Of a DNA stretch of 64,000 nt, positions 27,764 to 36,656 are shown piece after piece. The stretch's first letter is position 1; each line of letters begins with the position of its first letter. The stretch comes from Minicystis rosea (GTDB lineage: Bacteria; Myxococcota_A; Polyangia; Polyangiales; Polyangiaceae), in contig CP016211.1 of the NCBI GenBank assembly GCA_001931535.1, positions 8,479,703-8,543,702 on the forward strand, in the 5' to 3' direction. The position numbers and the translations under genes are program-made. The notes under the pieces were generated by a model. It ran no database searches. It was given only the letters and a program-made list of their open reading frames with translations, and had not been told where the DNA came from.

Positions 27764-28960
27764 TGGACCCTGCGGTCCAACCGTGCCCGTCGCGCCCGTT
27801 GCACCCGCAGGGCCGGTGCCCCCGTCGCGCCCGTGGCGCCCGTCGCGCCCGCTGGCCCCATCGGTCCAATCGCGCCGGTGGCGCCCGTCGCACCATCAGC
27901 ACCCGTCGCGCCGGTGGCGCCCGTCGCACCCACTGGACCCTGCGGTCCAACCGTGCCCGTCGCACCCGTTGCACCCGCGGGGCCGGTGCCACCCGTGGCG
28001 CCGGTAGCGCCCGTCGCACCTACAGGACCCATCGGTCCAATCGCGCCGGTGGCGCCCGTCGCACCATCAGCGCCCGTCGCACCGGTCGCACCCGTGGCGC
28101 CGATTGGACCCTGCGGTCCAACTGCGCCCGTCGCGCCGGTTGCACCTGCAGGTCCGGTGACACCCGTCGCGCCCGTGGCTCCGGTCGGACCCACGGGACC
28201 TTGCGGACCCATGGCGCCCGTCGCGCCATCGGCACCCGTCGCGCCGGTGGCGCCCGTCGCACCCACTGGACCCTGCGGTCCAACTGCGCCCGTCGCACCC
28301 GTTGCACCCGCAGGGCCGGTGCCTCCCGTCGCGCCCGTCGCACCTGCTGGACCCATCGGTCCAATCGCGCCGGTGGCGCCCGTCGCACCATCAGCCCCCG
28401 TCGCGCCCGTAGCGCCGGTCGGGCCCATCGGGCCAGCGGCACCCGTTGTGCCGGTCGCGCCCGTGGCGCCCGTCGCGCCTGCGGCGCCGGTTGGACCCAT
28501 CGGTCCAATCGGACCCGTCACGCCGTCCGCGCCGGTTGCACCCGTGGCGCCGGTCGCGCCGATGGCGCCCGTCAGGCCCGTGGCGCCGGTCGGGCCCATC
28601 GGGCCCGCGGGGCCGGTGGCGCCGGTTGGACCCATCGGTCCAGCGACGCCCGTCACGCCCGTGGCGCCGGTCGCACCCGTGGCGCCGGTGACGCCCGTCG
28701 CGCCGGTCGCACCTGCGGGGCCGGCGGCGCCCGTCGGGCCGATTGGACCCTGCGGACCGATCGGGCCCGTCGCGCCGGTGGCGCCTGCGGGGCCGAGCGC
28801 GCCGGTTGGACCCATCGGTCCAGCGGGGCCGGCGGCGCCGGCCGGGCCCGTGGCACCGGCGGCGCCGGCCGGGCCCGTGGCGCCCGTCGCGCCTGCGGAG
28901 CCGGCGGCGCCCGTCGGGCCGGTGGGGCCCGCGGGGCCGATCAGGCCGGTGGGATCACCG
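26740..28960 (-). repeat. Gly-X-Y coding repeat tract (~2.2 kb)
   Basis: Nested 9-, 45- and 54-base repeats. The region 26830-27190 holds near-identical 54- and 45-base units encoding GAQGPAGATGANGATGAT or its 15-residue form; 27700-28400 holds longer units with GPQGPVGATG. Such DNA is prone to recombination, copy-number change and assembly error. Confidence 0.93.
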
Positions 28961-29433
28961 ACCCACTGACCGTTGTTGTTGATGACTTCCTTGTCGCCGA
29001 TCGACACGGACGACGGATGGATGTCGCCGCGCACGTCGCCCGCGAGCAGCGCATAAGGAACGCTCTGAATCGGCGAGCGCGGCGCGAGCTCCGAATCGGT
29101 GCCGATGGTGACGCCGAAATAACGAATCGTGCCGTCGAAGACCTTGTCGCCGAAGGGCACCACCGATCCGAGCGAGACCGAGTAATAGCCTTGATCGAAG
29201 GTGATCGTGTGCTCCTCGCTCCAGATCGGCGTCTGCGCCGTGGGCGAGTCGTAGATGGCGAAGAGGACCGTCAGCGATCCATCGATGGGATTGTTGCTCG
29301 CATCGAAGAGGCGCCCCTGGTTCGTGATCGTCTGCGGGACGCCCGGCGCGGCGTGCGCCGGCAGAGACATCACCGTGGAGCCTGCAGCGAGCCACGCTGC
29401 TGCCAGCACCCGTCGAATCGCGCGGGTCCTCAT
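27607..29433 (-). CDS. Collagen-like secreted protein, N-terminal part (frameshifted)
   Basis: From ATG 29433 a signal peptide is cleaved at AHA-A (residue 28). Residues 30-160 are a globular domain (QTITNQGRLFDASNNPIDGSLTVLFAIYD; YYSVSLGSVVPF; PYALLAGDV) seen at the front of many myxobacterial collagen-like and fibre proteins. Gly-X-Y triplets start at residue 163 and run until ~27823, where the frame is lost: a G5 run reads ACGGGGGCACC, while parallel repeats have ACGGGTGGCACC. Restoring one G continues the triplets. Fully repaired, the protein would be ~1298 aa with ~245 triplets. Probably a surface or matrix fibre. Codons after ~27823 in this frame are an artefact. Confidence 0.82.
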   Translation of the reverse strand: MRTRAIRRVLAAAWLAAGSTVMSLPAHAAPGVPQTITNQGRLFDASNNPIDGSLTVLFAIYDSPTAQTPIWSEEHTITFDQGYYSVSLGSVVPFGDKVFDGTIRYFGVTIGTDSELAPRSPIQSVPYALLAGDVRGDIHPSSVSIGDKEVINNNGQWVGDPTGLIGPAGPTGPTGAAGSAGATGATGPAGAAGATGPAGAAGPAGPMGPTGALGPAGATGATGPIGPQGPIGPTGAAGPAGATGATGVTGATGATGATGVTGVAGPMGPTGATGPAGPMGPTGATGLTGAIGATGATGATGADGVTGPIGPMGPTGAAGATGATGATGTTGAAGPMGPTGATGATGADGATGATGAIGPMGPAGATGATGGTGPAGATGATGAVGPQGPVGATGATGATGADGATGAMGPQGPVGPTGATGATGVTGPAGATGATGAVGPQGPIGATGATGATGADGATGATGAIGPMGPVGATGATGATGGTGPAGATGATGTVGPQGPVGATGATGATGADGATGATGAIGPMGPAGATGATGATGAPALRVQRARRARLDRRVQWVRRAPPARRVLMVRRAPPAPSARKGLLVRPELRAPRALLVPRVRLDRRVQ

Positions 29434-29761
29434 GATTCGCCTCGAGCTGCTAGGGAAGGCCGGTCCGTCGGCGCGCGCGTCGGGGATCGACAAGCGAGCG
29501 ACTGCCCATGGTAGCCGCGCTTTCTCGCTGAGGTCAATCGCTCGGCATGCGCCGCGTCACGGCCAAGTGGGCTCTCGACATTCCACCGGACCGCCTGAGC
29601 AGCCCGTCTCGACGTCCAACGAGCCTCTGCCTCTCGCCTCTGCTTCTCACCTCGGCGCGCGCACCATTCGCCCTCGCCCGCGCCCGCGGCGTGCGTTATT
29701 CCTCAGCGGCGCGTGCGGGGCGATCCCTTTCCCCGTGCGTCACCGAGCACCTCACAAGCGA
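29434..29761. other. Divergent intergenic region, no gene seen
   Basis: 328 bases between the divergent collagen-like gene and hflX. An in-frame extension of hflX exists here but has no conserved-looking sequence. No hairpin or convincing promoter was recognised. Confidence 0.4.
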
Positions 29762-31642
29762 ATGCCCACCCTCTACGGAAACACCACCGGCCTCAGCCCC
29801 CACGCCACCAAGACCCTCGAGCGCATCTATCGGCGCAAGGTCGGCCTCGAGCACGTCGCCACGCCCGAGCTGATCAAATCCCTCGCGGAAGCTTCCCACG
29901 AGACCGGCCGACAGGTCGGCGCGCTCGTCCATCGATCGGGCGAGGTCGACTACGTCATCGTCGGTGATGCCACGAAGCTGATGCTCCCCGACATCGGTCG
30001 CCTCCGCGCGGCCGATGGGCGGTTTCGCGCGCTCCGGCTGGTGCACACCCACCTCTTCAACGAGCCGCTCACGCGCGACGATCTCGTCGATCTCGTGCGC
30101 CTTCGCCTCGACCTCGTGGCCGCCGTGCAGCTCACGCCCGAGGGCGAGCCACGCACCATCCATTACGCGTACAACGTGCCGGTTCCCGATGGCTTGGTCG
30201 GCAAGCCGGGCTCGGCCAGCGTCCCGCCGCCCGCCGGCAGCGAGGCGGAGGCGCGGCAGGCCCTCCTCACGCCGGAGGGGAAGCTGCCTTATCACCAGGT
30301 CGGCCCCATTCTGGTGGGCCGGCTCGACGCGCATTTCGGCGACCTGATTCAGGCCCTCGAAGACGAGTTCGCTCGGCAATCGCGCACCCGCGTCGTCACC
30401 GCCAAGGATGGGCGCGCCATCCTCGTGCACGTCGGGGAGAAGGGCAAACCGCAGGCGATCGTGCACGCGGAGGACAGCCTGCGCGAGCTCGGCGAGCTCT
30501 CGCGCACCGCGGGCGTGGCCGTGATGGACACCGTCCTCCAGCTCCGCGATCACCTCGATCCGCGCTTCGTCATGGGCAAAGGCAAGCTCGACGAGATCGT
30601 CCTCCGGGCCTCGGAGCTCGACGCGGAGACGTTGATCTTCGATCGCAACCTGACGCCCTCGCAGGCCACGGCCATCACCAAGCACACCGATCTCAAGGTG
30701 ATCGATCGGACGCAGCTCATCCTCGACATCTTCGCGCAGCGCGCCGAATCGAGCGACGGCAAGCTCCAGGTCGAGCTGGCGCAGCTCAAGTATCGGCTGC
30801 CGTGGCTCTCGCTCAAGGACAACTCGCTCTCGCGCCTCACCGGCGGGATCGGCGGGCGCGGGCCGGGCGAGACGAAGCTCGAGATCGGGAGGCGTCGCGC
30901 CAAAGAGCGGGTGAGCTTCCTGGAAGCACAGCTCAAGAAGCTCTCCAAGCAGCGCGAGCAGCGCCGCCGCCGCCGCGCGCGGCTCGACGTGCCCGTGGTG
31001 TCGATCGTCGGGTACACCAACGCCGGCAAGAGCACGCTCCTCAACTCGCTCACGGGCGCCGACGTGCTCGCCGAGAACAAGCTCTTTGCCACGCTCGACA
31101 CGCGCTCGCGCCGCATCCGCTTCCCCGAGGAGCGCGAGGTGGTCATCACCGACACGGTCGGGTTCATCCGCGATCTGCCGAAGGATCTCTTCGCCGCCTT
31201 CCGCGCGACCTTCGAGGAGGCGGCCGACGCCGATCTGCTCCTCCACGTCGTCGACGCGGGCGATCCGGCGCGCGATCAACACATCGAGACCACCGAGGCG
31301 CTGCTCACCGATCTCGACCTCATCCACATCCCGCGCATCCTCGTGTTCAACAAGAGCGATCTGCTCGACAAGGGCGAGGTGCGGCGGCTCCTCCTCGGGC
31401 GTCGTGACGTGGTGGCCGTGTCGGCGACCGATCGCGAGTCGACGAGGCCGCTGCTCGCGATGATCGCCGATCGCCTCAAAGATCGCTGGGCCCAAGCGGC
31501 CACGGTGCCCGACTTCAACCACGAAGAGGACGCGCCCGCCGAAGAAGAGCCCTCCGAAGGCGCGGAGGACACCGCATCGTTGACGACACTTGCCGACATG
31601 CTGGGCGACCGTAAGCGCAAGCGTACGGTCGCACGCGCCTGA
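29762..31642 (+). CDS. hflX: Ribosome-associated GTPase HflX, long form
   Basis: 626 aa versus ~430 in E. coli. The start MPTLYGNTTGLSPHATKTLERIYRRKV matches the extended N-terminus of HflX homologues in related bacteria. Residues 1-200 are an extra N-terminal domain; HflX proper follows with its helical domain, the hallmark GGIGGRGPGETKLE (361-374), and a GTPase domain: P-loop GYTNAGKS (417-424), DTVGF (464-468) and NKSD (530-533). HflX splits stalled or hibernating 70S ribosomes in other bacteria. The C-terminus has an acidic patch and a basic end. Monocistronic; divergent from the collagen-like gene. Confidence 0.93.
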   Translation: MPTLYGNTTGLSPHATKTLERIYRRKVGLEHVATPELIKSLAEASHETGRQVGALVHRSGEVDYVIVGDATKLMLPDIGRLRAADGRFRALRLVHTHLFNEPLTRDDLVDLVRLRLDLVAAVQLTPEGEPRTIHYAYNVPVPDGLVGKPGSASVPPPAGSEAEARQALLTPEGKLPYHQVGPILVGRLDAHFGDLIQALEDEFARQSRTRVVTAKDGRAILVHVGEKGKPQAIVHAEDSLRELGELSRTAGVAVMDTVLQLRDHLDPRFVMGKGKLDEIVLRASELDAETLIFDRNLTPSQATAITKHTDLKVIDRTQLILDIFAQRAESSDGKLQVELAQLKYRLPWLSLKDNSLSRLTGGIGGRGPGETKLEIGRRRAKERVSFLEAQLKKLSKQREQRRRRRARLDVPVVSIVGYTNAGKSTLLNSLTGADVLAENKLFATLDTRSRRIRFPEEREVVITDTVGFIRDLPKDLFAAFRATFEEAADADLLLHVVDAGDPARDQHIETTEALLTDLDLIHIPRILVFNKSDLLDKGEVRRLLLGRRDVVAVSATDRESTRPLLAMIADRLKDRWAQAATVPDFNHEEDAPAEEEPSEGAEDTASLTTLADMLGDRKRKRTVARA

Positions 31643-31835
31643 CCGGGAGAGCGACTGTCGGCACCGCCGCGCGAAACACCTGGATATCTCGGGTAATTCG
31701 CGCGGTGATGGGCAGTCGGGGCGCCGCCCGGCGCGGGCGCGGTGATACGGAATGTCCCGTGGGCCACGTGCCGAATGCGCGGTCCGGGCACGTCCGTGAT
31801 GGACACCAACATCGACTCTCGGGCAAAGTGGGCGA

Positions 31836-32267
31836 ATGACGTCCGACGCTCGCCGCCCCGGCGGCGACACCGATAACAACGATGGCGAAGCGCCGGATAG
31901 CCGGCGCAACTCCGGGCGGCCCCGCCCGATGCCGCCCCCTCCCAAGCCCACCCAATCCTCGATGACCAAGCCGATCGCCGCCCCCGCAAAGGCGCCTGCG
32001 AAGCAAGCTTCTCCTCCGTCCTCCAAGCCGGCCGGCAATGAGAGCGAGACGTTCGGGCGAATTCACAAGATGGTGGTGTGGCTCGACGCCAACAAAGGCG
32101 CCTTCGCCATATCGCGCTTGATCAGCCAGACCGGCGTGAACCTGCGCAGCTTCGGCCTCGACACGAAGGACGACGCCCGCGTTCTCTCGAAATTGTGGCC
32201 TTTGCTCGACGTGATGTTGGCCGCCGACGAGCGCGAGGCGCTCTTCAAGGCCCTGCGCGACGGCTGA
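31836..32267 (+). CDS. Hypothetical protein with Pro-rich N-terminus
   Basis: 143 aa. Residues 1-70 are disordered (Pro, Ser, Lys, Ala-rich). Residues 72-143 look like a folded helical domain: FGRIHKMVVWLDANKGAFAISRLISQTGVNLRSFGLDTKDDARVLSKLWPLLDVML. I do not recognise the family. No signal peptide. GC-rich codon use fits its neighbours, and the folded half argues that it is real. Confidence 0.6.
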   Translation: MTSDARRPGGDTDNNDGEAPDSRRNSGRPRPMPPPPKPTQSSMTKPIAAPAKAPAKQASPPSSKPAGNESETFGRIHKMVVWLDANKGAFAISRLISQTGVNLRSFGLDTKDDARVLSKLWPLLDVMLAADEREALFKALRDG

Positions 32268-32560
32268 TCCGAAGGGGCGGCGGCGCGGCGCTGCCCATTC
32301 TCTCCCGTGCACCGCGCGGCGCTCACGGCTCCGATCGGCGGCGCGCCGACCGTCCGCCTTCACCCATCGACTCCATTCTTCTCGATGTGCTCGGCGAGCG
32401 CACGGCACACGACCCATTCCACCTCATGATGGCTTGATGGCCGAGAGGCCATGTCAGGTGTGGCGGAGCTGCCTCCCCTTATCCATCTCTACGTGAGGGC
32501 AGTCGCCGGCAGGCCTGAGATCTTCATGAGGACCGTTCGGGGTCGATCCCGCCGCTTCGC

Positions 32561-33193
32561 TCAAAACCTCCCCACGACCCCGAGCCCCTGCGCGTCGCCC
32601 ACGCGAACGGGTGCCGGGAGCACGAAAGGCTTGGCTTCGTCGCGCACGAGGCGGGGGCGGGTGAGGAGGAGGCCGGTGAGGAGCATGGCGGCGCTGCCCA
32701 CTTGAATGAGGCCGTCCATCACGAGGAGGACGGGCACGAGCTCGTCGCGGTGCGCCGCGCGCGAAGTGCCGGCGGCGATGAAGGGGCCGACCAAAGGCGC
32801 CATCAAGGGTCGAAGCCCCTTGTCCGTGGCGGCCGCACCGCCGACGGCGCTGCCGAACCAGAAGAGACCGAGGATGACACCACCGCTGATGGCGAGACCG
32901 AGGCGCGGGCGCTCCTCGGGATGAAACCCCGGTGGAATGGGATCTCCCGGCTCCCAGCGGCGCACCAAGCGTTTCATCTCCCGCTTGTCGAGCATGGGTT
33001 CGCCATACGCCGTTTGGCCATACGCCGGTTGGCCATAGCCCGGTTGAACGTAGACCGGCTGACCATAAGGAACCGCCGGCGCATAGCCCGGCGGCGGCGC
33101 GGCCGGGGGTGGGCGATCGTCGGCGCGGGCGGCTCCGGTCACGAGCATCGAACCGCAGATCGAAGCCAAGATCGCCGAGCACCATCGGTTCAT
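32561..33193 (-). CDS. Hypothetical membrane protein with signal peptide and PGYGQPAYGQ repeats
   Basis: 210 aa, start preceded by GGGAGGAGAA. A signal peptide ends at ARA-DD. A Pro/Gly/Tyr/Gln-rich stretch follows (QPVYVQPGYGQPAYGQTAYG), a low-complexity pattern common in myxobacterial envelope proteins. Two hydrophobic segments (LGLAISGGVILGLFWFGSAVGG and VLLVMDGLIQVGSAAMLLTGLLL) form a membrane anchor. No conserved domain recognised. Similar small proteins occur in many Polyangiales genomes, usually without context. Confidence 0.78.
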   Translation of the reverse strand: MNRWCSAILASICGSMLVTGAARADDRPPPAAPPPGYAPAVPYGQPVYVQPGYGQPAYGQTAYGEPMLDKREMKRLVRRWEPGDPIPPGFHPEERPRLGLAISGGVILGLFWFGSAVGGAAATDKGLRPLMAPLVGPFIAAGTSRAAHRDELVPVLLVMDGLIQVGSAAMLLTGLLLTRPRLVRDEAKPFVLPAPVRVGDAQGLGVVGRF

Positions 33194-33525
33194 CGCGTTC
33201 TCCTCCCTCTTCCCCTCGGCGCGACGCTCGTCACCCGAGGGACATTCGCGCCCATCAAGTATTGATCGGCCGGATGGCCGGCGTCAGCGTCGATATCCGA
33301 CGAGGGTGTCGAAGGCGGGCGGCGATGTGTGCAGCGAGCGCCGATGGGGCCATGAGGTCGCCCCCCGACCGTCGCCCGAGCGGCAGGGCTCGGGTCGAAC
33401 GACACAACCATTGAGACGATGGCTCGTGCCGGCGAAGCACAACCATTGAGACATGACCCATGGGTCGGGCGGGAGGAAGGTTTCGAGGGGAAGGCAGGGC
33501 GCCTTCCCCTCGTCCGATCATCGCT
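33194..33525. other. Intergenic region with a 15-bp direct repeat
   Basis: 332 bases between the start of the membrane-protein gene and the end of the di-heme gene. CACAACCATTGAGAC occurs at 33403-33417 and again at 33438-33452, 35 bases apart, about 210-260 bases before the start at 33193. Otherwise nothing coding was seen. Confidence 0.55.
33484..33512 (-). terminator. 12-bp perfect stem after the di-heme gene
   Basis: CGAGGGGAAGGC, loop AGGGC, GCCTTCCCCTCG, beginning 13 bases beyond the stop at 33526. No T-run on the minus strand. Confidence 0.65.
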
Positions 33526-36450
33526 TCACGGGTAGAAGCAGATGTCGCCGCCGGAGGCCCCCTTGGCGGGGATGGCGAACGACGTCTCGTCCTCGTCGAT
33601 GGAGAGGACATAGGCCACGAGCTGCTTCACCTCGGTCGCCGAGGGCGAGAAGACCTGCGCCACCGGGGACTGGTGGTGGGCGGTGAAGAGGTTTCCGAAC
33701 AGCTCTTCCAGCGTGCGAGCGTTGCCGGCGTGGAAGAACGGTGCGCCCACCTGCGTGCCGAGGAGGGAGGGCGGGTTGAAGCCGACGGTGAAGTCGGCGG
33801 CGCCCTGGGTGCCGGAGCCTTGGCCGCCGGTCTTCATGTCTTGGCGCAGCTCGAGGACGTTCACCTTCGGATCCGAGACGCCTTGAGGGACACCGCCGGC
33901 CGCGGCCGGAGCCTTGATGGTGCCGACGGGGCGGAGGATGCATTGAATCTGCTCGAAGGTGCCGGCGGCACCGGAGCGCATGAATTGCTTGGTGGGATCG
34001 CTCGTGGGGAAGAGCGCGGCGGGGAACCCGTTCAGGCTCTTGTTCCAGCTCGTGAGCGAGAGGGACAGGCCTGCGGGCGTCGCGAGAGAGTCGTTGGGCA
34101 CGTCGCCGGGCTTGTAGAACATCTTGGAGACGGTCCACTTGGCGCCGCTATGGCAACCGATGCAGTTGCCTTTGCCCTGGTCGCCGAAGATCGCTTTGCC
34201 CGCGGCCACGTCGGTAGCCACCAAGTTGGAGGGGCGGCGCGGCGAGCGGATGGTCTTGACCCAGTTGTCGATGTGAATCCAGTCGTCGATCTTGCTGTGC
34301 TCGTGGGCGTCGGCGAGCGGGTTCGACGGGTCGGCGATGTTCGCGCTCGAGCCCTGGAGCCCTTGTTGCGGCGGGGTGTCACCGGGCTTGGTTTGAGCGG
34401 TGTTGATGCGATCGGTGGCCGCCGGAGGCGTGCTCAGGGTCGACACGAGCGCGCCCACGCCGCCGGAGATGCCGCGCGTGTTGCCCTCGAAGTCGGCGAC
34501 CTCGTCGACGATGGCCGTCCAGTTGAAGATGCGTTGATCGGTCGCGTCCTTGGAGGCGAACGAGCCATCGAGGCTGATGGTCTGGCGCGGACCGCGGGCG
34601 AAATACCAAGTCACGTTGTCGGTCAGACCATCGATGTGGCACGCGCCGCAGGAGCCCCAGCCTTGGCCGCGCAAAGACCAGCGGCCGAGCCCCGTGTTGA
34701 AGAAGCGTTTGCCGATGAGGGCCGAGTCTTCCGCGGAACCGGCCGCGGGGAGCGCGGCGGCGGAGGCCACGCGGAAATCCGCGTTGGCCGGGTTGCCGGC
34801 GAGAGATTGGGTATTGAGATCGATGGCCGCGATTTCACGCGTCCCATCCTCGACCACGAACGCGAATGCCTTGCTCTTGCCCACGGCGACACCGATGGGC
34901 AGGCGCGGAGGCTTGGCAGCGTCGGCGCGGAGATCGATGAAGTTGTTGGTCGCGGAGCCGACGTCGGAGACGGCGCCGGTGTTCAACACGAGCCGGAAGA
35001 GCGCGTCCGCCCCCTGCCCCGCGAGGTAACCGAAGCCGGGGCGGAAATCGAGCTCGGTGGGCAGGAGCGGCACGCGCAGCGCGAGGCTGTTGGACTTGGA
35101 CTTGTCCTGGAATTTCTTGTCGAGGACCGTGGTCGTGCCCGTGCCGGTGCCGAGATCGACGACGGTGAGCGCGGGATGGGTGGTGGTCTTGGCGTTGTCG
35201 ACGGTGGGTTTGCACTGGCCCGCGGGAAGCACGCAATCGCCGGTGGCCGCGAGCGGGCCGCAGTCCGCGTCCGTCGCGCAGGAGAGCGTGCACACGCCGG
35301 AAACGCAGGTGGATGCCGCGCCGAACGTGCCCGTGCAATTGGCGGTGGCCGTGCACGCGCCGCGCTGGAAGACGCCGACCGGGCCGACCGGAGAGGCGCA
35401 GGTGCTGGTGACATAGGCGAAGTCACCATCGAGGCTCACCGAGCCAATCTGGTTGGGGAAGCAGCCGGTGGCTTGGCCCTTGGCGTCGAGAAAGCCCGTG
35501 TCGTTGACGGCGGGCAAATCGATGGTGCTCACCGTGCCCGTGCCCACGGAGACCTTGTAGAGAATGCCTTTCCAGTTGTGATCGCTGTTGGTGCCCGTGG
35601 CGTCCTCCGGATCGGTGCGCAGGGCGAACCACTCGGTCACGTACACCGTCTCGTCGGTGTCGCTCGCATCACCATTGTTGGTGATGGCGAGGGAGCGTGG
35701 ATGGGCGAGCGCCGGGCGCGCGGACACGGTGCCGAGGAGGCCCGTTTGGGCGATGGCGGCGTTGAGATCGATGGTGCCGGTGACCAGCATGGTCACGGGG
35801 TCGACCACGGAGAGCGTGCCATCGACCCAGTTGGAGACGTAGATCTTGTCGTTGTTGGGCGTGATGGCGAGGCCGGTGGGCTCGGATCCGACGGAGACCT
35901 CTTTGCCTTTCTTGGGGGTGCCGGCGAGATCGTCGATGGTGACGATCTTCTGGTCTTTGCGCAGGACGACATAGGCCGTGTCGTCACAACCATTGATGGC
36001 GACCTGCCACGGCTCGCCGCCCACGGGGATTTCGGCGACCTTGGTCAGCTTCGGTTGACCATCGGCGTAGTCGATGGACATCACGGTGACCGAGCCGGCG
36101 TCGCGGTTGACCGCGACGAGGCGCGATTCATCGGCGGAGAGCGCGATGGCCGATCCATGCGTCGGGCCTTTGGCCGAGACGGTGCAGCCCTGCGGCGCGC
36201 TGCCGCCGGTGCCGCTGCTGGAAGAGGTCGTGGCAGTGGTGGAGCTGCTGCTGCTCGTGGTCGCGCCACCCGTGCCCGAGCCACCCGATCCGGAGCTCGA
36301 GGTGCTCGACTCGCCGGTGGAGGAGGTGGTCTCGGTGCCACCGCCGCAGCCTTCGGCGGCGCCGGCCCACGCGGCCGCGATCACGGCGGCGAAGGCAGCG
36401 CGATGGAGCGCGCCGCGGGCCTTGTTGGATCTGATCTTAAGGTCTGTCAT
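33526..36450 (-). CDS. Lipoprotein with YncE-like propeller fused to a di-heme cytochrome c domain
   Basis: 974 aa from ATG 36450, preceded by GGAGAA. The signal ends AEGC, then a ~60-residue Ser/Thr/Gly linker. Residues ~90-560 form a YncE-type propeller (GSAIALSADESRLVAVNRDAGSVTVM; GLAITPNNDKIYVSNWVDGTLSVVDP), interrupted by a Cys-rich insert (TCVSGVCTLSCATDADCG). Two haem-c sites follow: CGACH (601-605) and CIGCH (763-767), in a MauG/cytochrome-c-peroxidase-like C-terminal half. Met/His axial ligands cannot be assigned with confidence. Likely an outer-membrane or periplasmic electron-transfer or peroxidase protein. Divergent from a LysR gene. Confidence 0.87.
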   Translation of the reverse strand: MTDLKIRSNKARGALHRAAFAAVIAAAWAGAAEGCGGGTETTSSTGESSTSSSGSGGSGTGGATTSSSSSTTATTSSSSGTGGSAPQGCTVSAKGPTHGSAIALSADESRLVAVNRDAGSVTVMSIDYADGQPKLTKVAEIPVGGEPWQVAINGCDDTAYVVLRKDQKIVTIDDLAGTPKKGKEVSVGSEPTGLAITPNNDKIYVSNWVDGTLSVVDPVTMLVTGTIDLNAAIAQTGLLGTVSARPALAHPRSLAITNNGDASDTDETVYVTEWFALRTDPEDATGTNSDHNWKGILYKVSVGTGTVSTIDLPAVNDTGFLDAKGQATGCFPNQIGSVSLDGDFAYVTSTCASPVGPVGVFQRGACTATANCTGTFGAASTCVSGVCTLSCATDADCGPLAATGDCVLPAGQCKPTVDNAKTTTHPALTVVDLGTGTGTTTVLDKKFQDKSKSNSLALRVPLLPTELDFRPGFGYLAGQGADALFRLVLNTGAVSDVGSATNNFIDLRADAAKPPRLPIGVAVGKSKAFAFVVEDGTREIAAIDLNTQSLAGNPANADFRVASAAALPAAGSAEDSALIGKRFFNTGLGRWSLRGQGWGSCGACHIDGLTDNVTWYFARGPRQTISLDGSFASKDATDQRIFNWTAIVDEVADFEGNTRGISGGVGALVSTLSTPPAATDRINTAQTKPGDTPPQQGLQGSSANIADPSNPLADAHEHSKIDDWIHIDNWVKTIRSPRRPSNLVATDVAAGKAIFGDQGKGNCIGCHSGAKWTVSKMFYKPGDVPNDSLATPAGLSLSLTSWNKSLNGFPAALFPTSDPTKQFMRSGAAGTFEQIQCILRPVGTIKAPAAAGGVPQGVSDPKVNVLELRQDMKTGGQGSGTQGAADFTVGFNPPSLLGTQVGAPFFHAGNARTLEELFGNLFTAHHQSPVAQVFSPSATEVKQLVAYVLSIDEDETSFAIPAKGASGGDICFYP

Positions 36451-36630
36451 TCGATTCTCCTTCGCCAAGCACGGACATCGGACGCCGCCGGCGCAGGCCA
36501 CACGAGGGTCGCGGGCGCAGGCGTCGCCACCGCCGCCGAGAGCGATCCCCCGAGGGCGCTCCGAAGCCGGCGGTAGGGTGGAATCTAACGAGCCTGGGTC
36601 CGCGCGGAACTTAAGGTGGACTTATTGGTG

Positions 36631-36649
36631 CCATAGCCGGAGACTATGG
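36631..36649 (+). promoter_or_regulatory. LysR-type palindrome before the first lysR gene
   Basis: CCATAG, seven bases, CTATGG: perfect arms containing the T-N11-A signature of LysR operators. It ends seven bases before the TTG start at 36657 and lies in the divergent gap with the di-heme gene, so it could control both. Confidence 0.65.
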
Positions 36650-36656
36650 GCGGGGT

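Noticed and set aside
25823..28969. 1048-codon open frame antisense to the collagen-like gene, spelling Pro/Val/Ala repeats
   Set aside because: Mirror of the Gly-X-Y codons; no start signal or domain, and the opposite strand has a signal peptide and recognised ends.
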